A stretch of 16,179 nt of DNA from Methanoregula sp. (lineage in GTDB: Archaea; Halobacteriota; Methanomicrobia; Methanomicrobiales; Methanospirillaceae): assembly GCA_013331015.1 (NCBI GenBank), contig DUHF01000180.1:1-16179 (forward strand), read 5' to 3'. Of the stretch, positions 14,189-16,179 are shown one piece after another. Each line of letters begins with the position of its first letter. Within the stretch, counting starts at the first letter, position 1. The position numbers were made by a program, and so were the translations under genes. Under the pieces are notes generated by a model. It had not been told where the DNA came from. It searched no databases and saw nothing but the letters and a program-made list of their open reading frames with translations.

Positions 14189-14803
14189 TTACACAGTCCG
14201 TTGCAGTCGTAGTATCTCGACCTCGATCTCCTGCACGTCTTTGGTATGGAAGGCAAAAGTGCGTTTTATGGGAAATGCCCCGCCGACTTTCTCGGTGATC
14301 TCCGCCCGCTGTGCAGTGTAAGCCTGTACGAATTGGGCTGATCCTGCATTAAAGATGCTATAGGAGACCGGGGCAATAACGAGGGCGCAGTCGATGAACG
14401 GGCGGTCTGCGTGGGCTTTCTGTGCACCGAAGGGCGGGTTCATCACCACCGTGTCGCAGGCGCCGCCGCTCACGTCCCGGCATCCCTCCCGGATGTCGGC
14501 TGCAATGAACGTCACCTCTGCGTCAAGGAGGGATGCGTTCTCCTGTGCTGTGGCAAGTGCGCTCACATCGATATCGACCCCGGTGACAGACTCCGCCCCG
14601 AGGAGCACAGCACCGATGGCAAGGATTCCTGTCCCGCAGCCAAGGTCAACGACCCGTTTCCCTGCAATATCCCCTTTCATCAGGGCATGGTACAGGAGCC
14701 GGGCAGCGAGCGGGGCGGGAGTCTGGTACTGTTCGAGAGATGCCCGGGGCCGGGTGAACCCTGAAAGCCGCTGGAGCATCATCTCGAGGTTCTTGAGCTT
14801 CAT
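14189..14803 (-). CDS. METTL5-like adenine N6-methyltransferase, probably acting on 16S rRNA
   Basis: The 204-residue Rossmann-fold methyltransferase has LEQYQTPAPLAARLL (23-37), the signature opening of the METTL5 group, SAM motif DLGCGTG (53-59), acidic VDID (76-79) and catalytic NPPF (122-125), typical of amino-methylating enzymes. The segment DRPFIDCALVIAPVSYSIF (133-151) also matches. Human METTL5 makes one N6-methyladenosine in 18S rRNA with TRMT112; the archaeal role is inferred from that. The ATG overlaps the dph2 stop by 4 bases, implying coupled translation with another translation-apparatus modifier. Confidence 0.85.
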   Translation of the reverse strand: MKLKNLEMMLQRLSGFTRPRASLEQYQTPAPLAARLLYHALMKGDIAGKRVVDLGCGTGILAIGAVLLGAESVTGVDIDVSALATAQENASLLDAEVTFIAADIREGCRDVSGGACDTVVMNPPFGAQKAHADRPFIDCALVIAPVSYSIFNAGSAQFVQAYTAQRAEITEKVGGAFPIKRTFAFHTKDVQEIEVEILRLQRTV

Positions 14804-15747
14804 GGGATCTCGTCGATTGTGTAATTCTCCCAGTCCCGTGCGCCACAGAGGATCTCGAACTCCTGCGGGGAGAGGACGGGGACCGGGAACCTGACCTGGT
14901 CATCGTAGGCAAGCCGGGGGCAGGCCGTGTTCACGTACGCGGCAAACCCGAGGTTGAGGAGCTCGTCCGGGCTCACCTCCTGCATCGTTACGATAACCGC
15001 CCGGGGCGAGAGGGAGGCAAGCAGGTTTGCAAGTTCCGGCCGGCTCTGGCCGGACTTGGTGCTGAGGATGATGCCGACCGTTGCTGCACCCCGCGCCCGC
15101 TCGATGACGGCAAACCGCTTCCGCATGAGCGACTCGCCGTTTGCTTCCTGCACGGTGCCTGCCAGCGGGTCGAGTGCCACGACCCGTTTTTTCGTGGAGA
15201 GGGCGATCCCGATCGGGTGGAAGACACCGGTACCGACAAAGAGGATCTCGTCCGCCCCCGTGTCCCGTGCCGTGCTAAAGCAGCAGCCGAGCACCTGGCC
15301 GCGGAGGGGGGTACGCCCACTGCCGCCTGCAACGCGGACATCGATCCCCTTTCCTTTCAGGAATGATTCCATTGACGGGATGAGGTGGGTGTGCTGGACG
15401 GTGGTGACAAGGCCGGTTGTTGATCCTTTCAGGAGCGGGAGTGCTCTTTCCAGTACCGTGAGATCGAAGTCCACTTCATACGGCACGAAGATGACCCTGT
15501 CCCGGCTATCGACCGGGGCATGGCCAATGTGGATGAGCACATCGGCATACTCAAGGGTGTCGAGTGCAAGGTCACAGGCACCGTAACAGGGATCGCCGCT
15601 GACCATCACTTCGAACCCCGCCTCCTTCAGTTCAAGGATATACTCCGCAGCTTTGCGCTTCAGCCCGGCCGGGAACTGGAGGGCGACCTTTTTAGCCCCC
15701 CGTTGTTTCAGCTCATCGATCAGGTCAGATGTAGCGCTTGACAACAT
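14800..15747 (-). CDS. dph2: Diphthamide biosynthesis enzyme Dph2
   Basis: The 315-residue enzyme performs the first step of diphthamide formation on elongation factor 2. It transfers the 3-amino-3-carboxypropyl group of SAM to a histidine through a noncanonical radical from a [4Fe-4S] cluster. The three domain cysteines expected in archaeal Dph2 are present: C54/C58 in DPCYGACD, C155/C156 in LGCCFSTA and C276 in NTACPRLAYDD. The openings KKVALQFPAGL (19-29) and FVGTGVFHPIGIAL (170-183) also match. Archaeal Dph2 is a homodimer, unlike eukaryotic Dph1/Dph2. Length is normal. ATG 15747 overlaps the hpt reading frame by 23 bases, and the stop overlaps the methyltransferase ATG. Confidence 0.95.
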   Translation of the reverse strand: MLSSATSDLIDELKQRGAKKVALQFPAGLKRKAAEYILELKEAGFEVMVSGDPCYGACDLALDTLEYADVLIHIGHAPVDSRDRVIFVPYEVDFDLTVLERALPLLKGSTTGLVTTVQHTHLIPSMESFLKGKGIDVRVAGGSGRTPLRGQVLGCCFSTARDTGADEILFVGTGVFHPIGIALSTKKRVVALDPLAGTVQEANGESLMRKRFAVIERARGAATVGIILSTKSGQSRPELANLLASLSPRAVIVTMQEVSPDELLNLGFAAYVNTACPRLAYDDQVRFPVPVLSPQEFEILCGARDWENYTIDEIP

Positions 15748-16179
15748 GCACCTTTTCGTCCACCTCGATCTTCACGAGGGGTTTATAGGGCCGGCCGATG
15801 TCGGGATCCCCGCGCTGGATGGCGATGCAGACATCCACGACTTCAGCCCCGGCGATCTCAAGGGCTTTGAGGAGCGCCCGCATCGTGCCCCCCGTGCTTA
15901 CCACATCGTCGATGATGACCACGCGGTCGCCTTTGTATACGCCGTTGAGGTAAAGTTCTCCTTTCGAGTAACCGGTGGTCTGGTGGACGGGGACTTCGCA
16001 GGGAAGGTTGTACACCCGCTTGCGCATGACCGTCATCGGGATATCGGTCATGGTCGAGAGGACGGAACCGATGTGGATGCCCATGGCTTCGACAACCACG
16101 ATCTTGTCCACGTTGTTTAGGTCCATCACCTTGATCATAGCGGCTGCCACGTCGCGGAGGAGGGCGGGGTCAACGATCG
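15725..16179 (-). CDS. hpt: Hypoxanthine/purine phosphoribosyltransferase (5' end outside the window)
   Basis: The visible 150 residues are the C-terminal part of an archaeal Hpt, which joins hypoxanthine or guanine to PRPP for purine salvage. The PRPP loop VVIIDDVVSTGGT is complete, as is the upstream KIVVVEAMGIHIGS segment. The C-terminus matches archaeal Hpt (VDVCIAIQRGDPDIGR, then VDEKVHVVKRYI). The frame stays open to the window edge with IVDPALLRDV before the first visible GTG (16150), so that GTG is internal. About 35 residues are missing. It is the first visible gene of the operon with dph2. Confidence 0.93.
   Translation of the reverse strand, partial: IVDPALLRDVAAAMIKVMDLNNVDKIVVVEAMGIHIGSVLSTMTDIPMTVMRKRVYNLPCEVPVHQTTGYSKGELYLNGVYKGDRVVIIDDVVSTGGTMRALLKALEIAGAEVVDVCIAIQRGDPDIGRPYKPLVKIEVDEKVHVVKRYI

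Noticed and set aside
14927..15586. Plus-strand frame of 219 codons opposite dph2
   Set aside because: Serine/arginine-rich shadow of a well-conserved gene; no domain features or promoter.

Overview
The window looks like a piece of a methanogen chromosome from the order Methanomicrobiales (Methanoregula-like). This rests on an archaeal 5S rRNA end, a diphthamide-synthesis Dph2, an archaeal-type Hpt, a METTL5-like rRNA methyltransferase, TATA-type promoters about 27 nt before many start codons, lipobox lipoproteins and a PGF-CTERM-like tail. The taxonomic call is an inference from protein style; no search was run.
Layout. The 3' part of a 5S rRNA opens the window (1-98). A minus-strand radical SAM/SPASM-like protein (232-1146) is followed by a divergent 87-residue membrane-anchored cysteine-rich protein (1360-1623). 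An alpha/beta hydrolase (minus) and a PrsW-like intramembrane protease (plus) share a divergent promoter region. A run of plus-strand genes follows: an exported cysteine-rich protein with NCGxCGxxC modules, a stand-alone RibD-type reductase, a small lipoprotein, and an ABM-domain protein coupled to it by an ATGA overlap. A convergent minus-strand lipoprotein and an ACS-family MFS transporter come next. The transporter carries an in-frame TAA, with its last membrane helix still readable downstream. From 8138 to 12969 six plus-strand genes appear largely as separate transcription units: an HSL-type esterase, a secreted PGF-CTERM-like protein, a two-helix membrane protein, an unknown acidic protein, a 495-residue exported protein built of two kinds of tandem cysteine-rich module, and a TylF-type O-methyltransferase ending at a hairpin terminator. 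The window closes with a tightly packed minus-strand operon: hpt (cut by the window edge), dph2, METTL5-like methyltransferase and an FSR-like MFS transporter whose first helix has no canonical start codon in front of it.
How the parts fit. The minus-strand operon at the right is housekeeping: purine salvage, EF-2 diphthamide and probable rRNA methylation. The rest is accessory, with many exported proteins. Three unrelated cysteine-rich exported proteins (87, 295 and 495 residues) in about 11 kb are the most distinctive feature, suggesting disulfide- or metal-stabilised surface proteins in what is presumably a strict anaerobe. No CRISPR array, tRNA, insertion sequence or integrase was seen, and no stretch over 300 bases lacks a gene.
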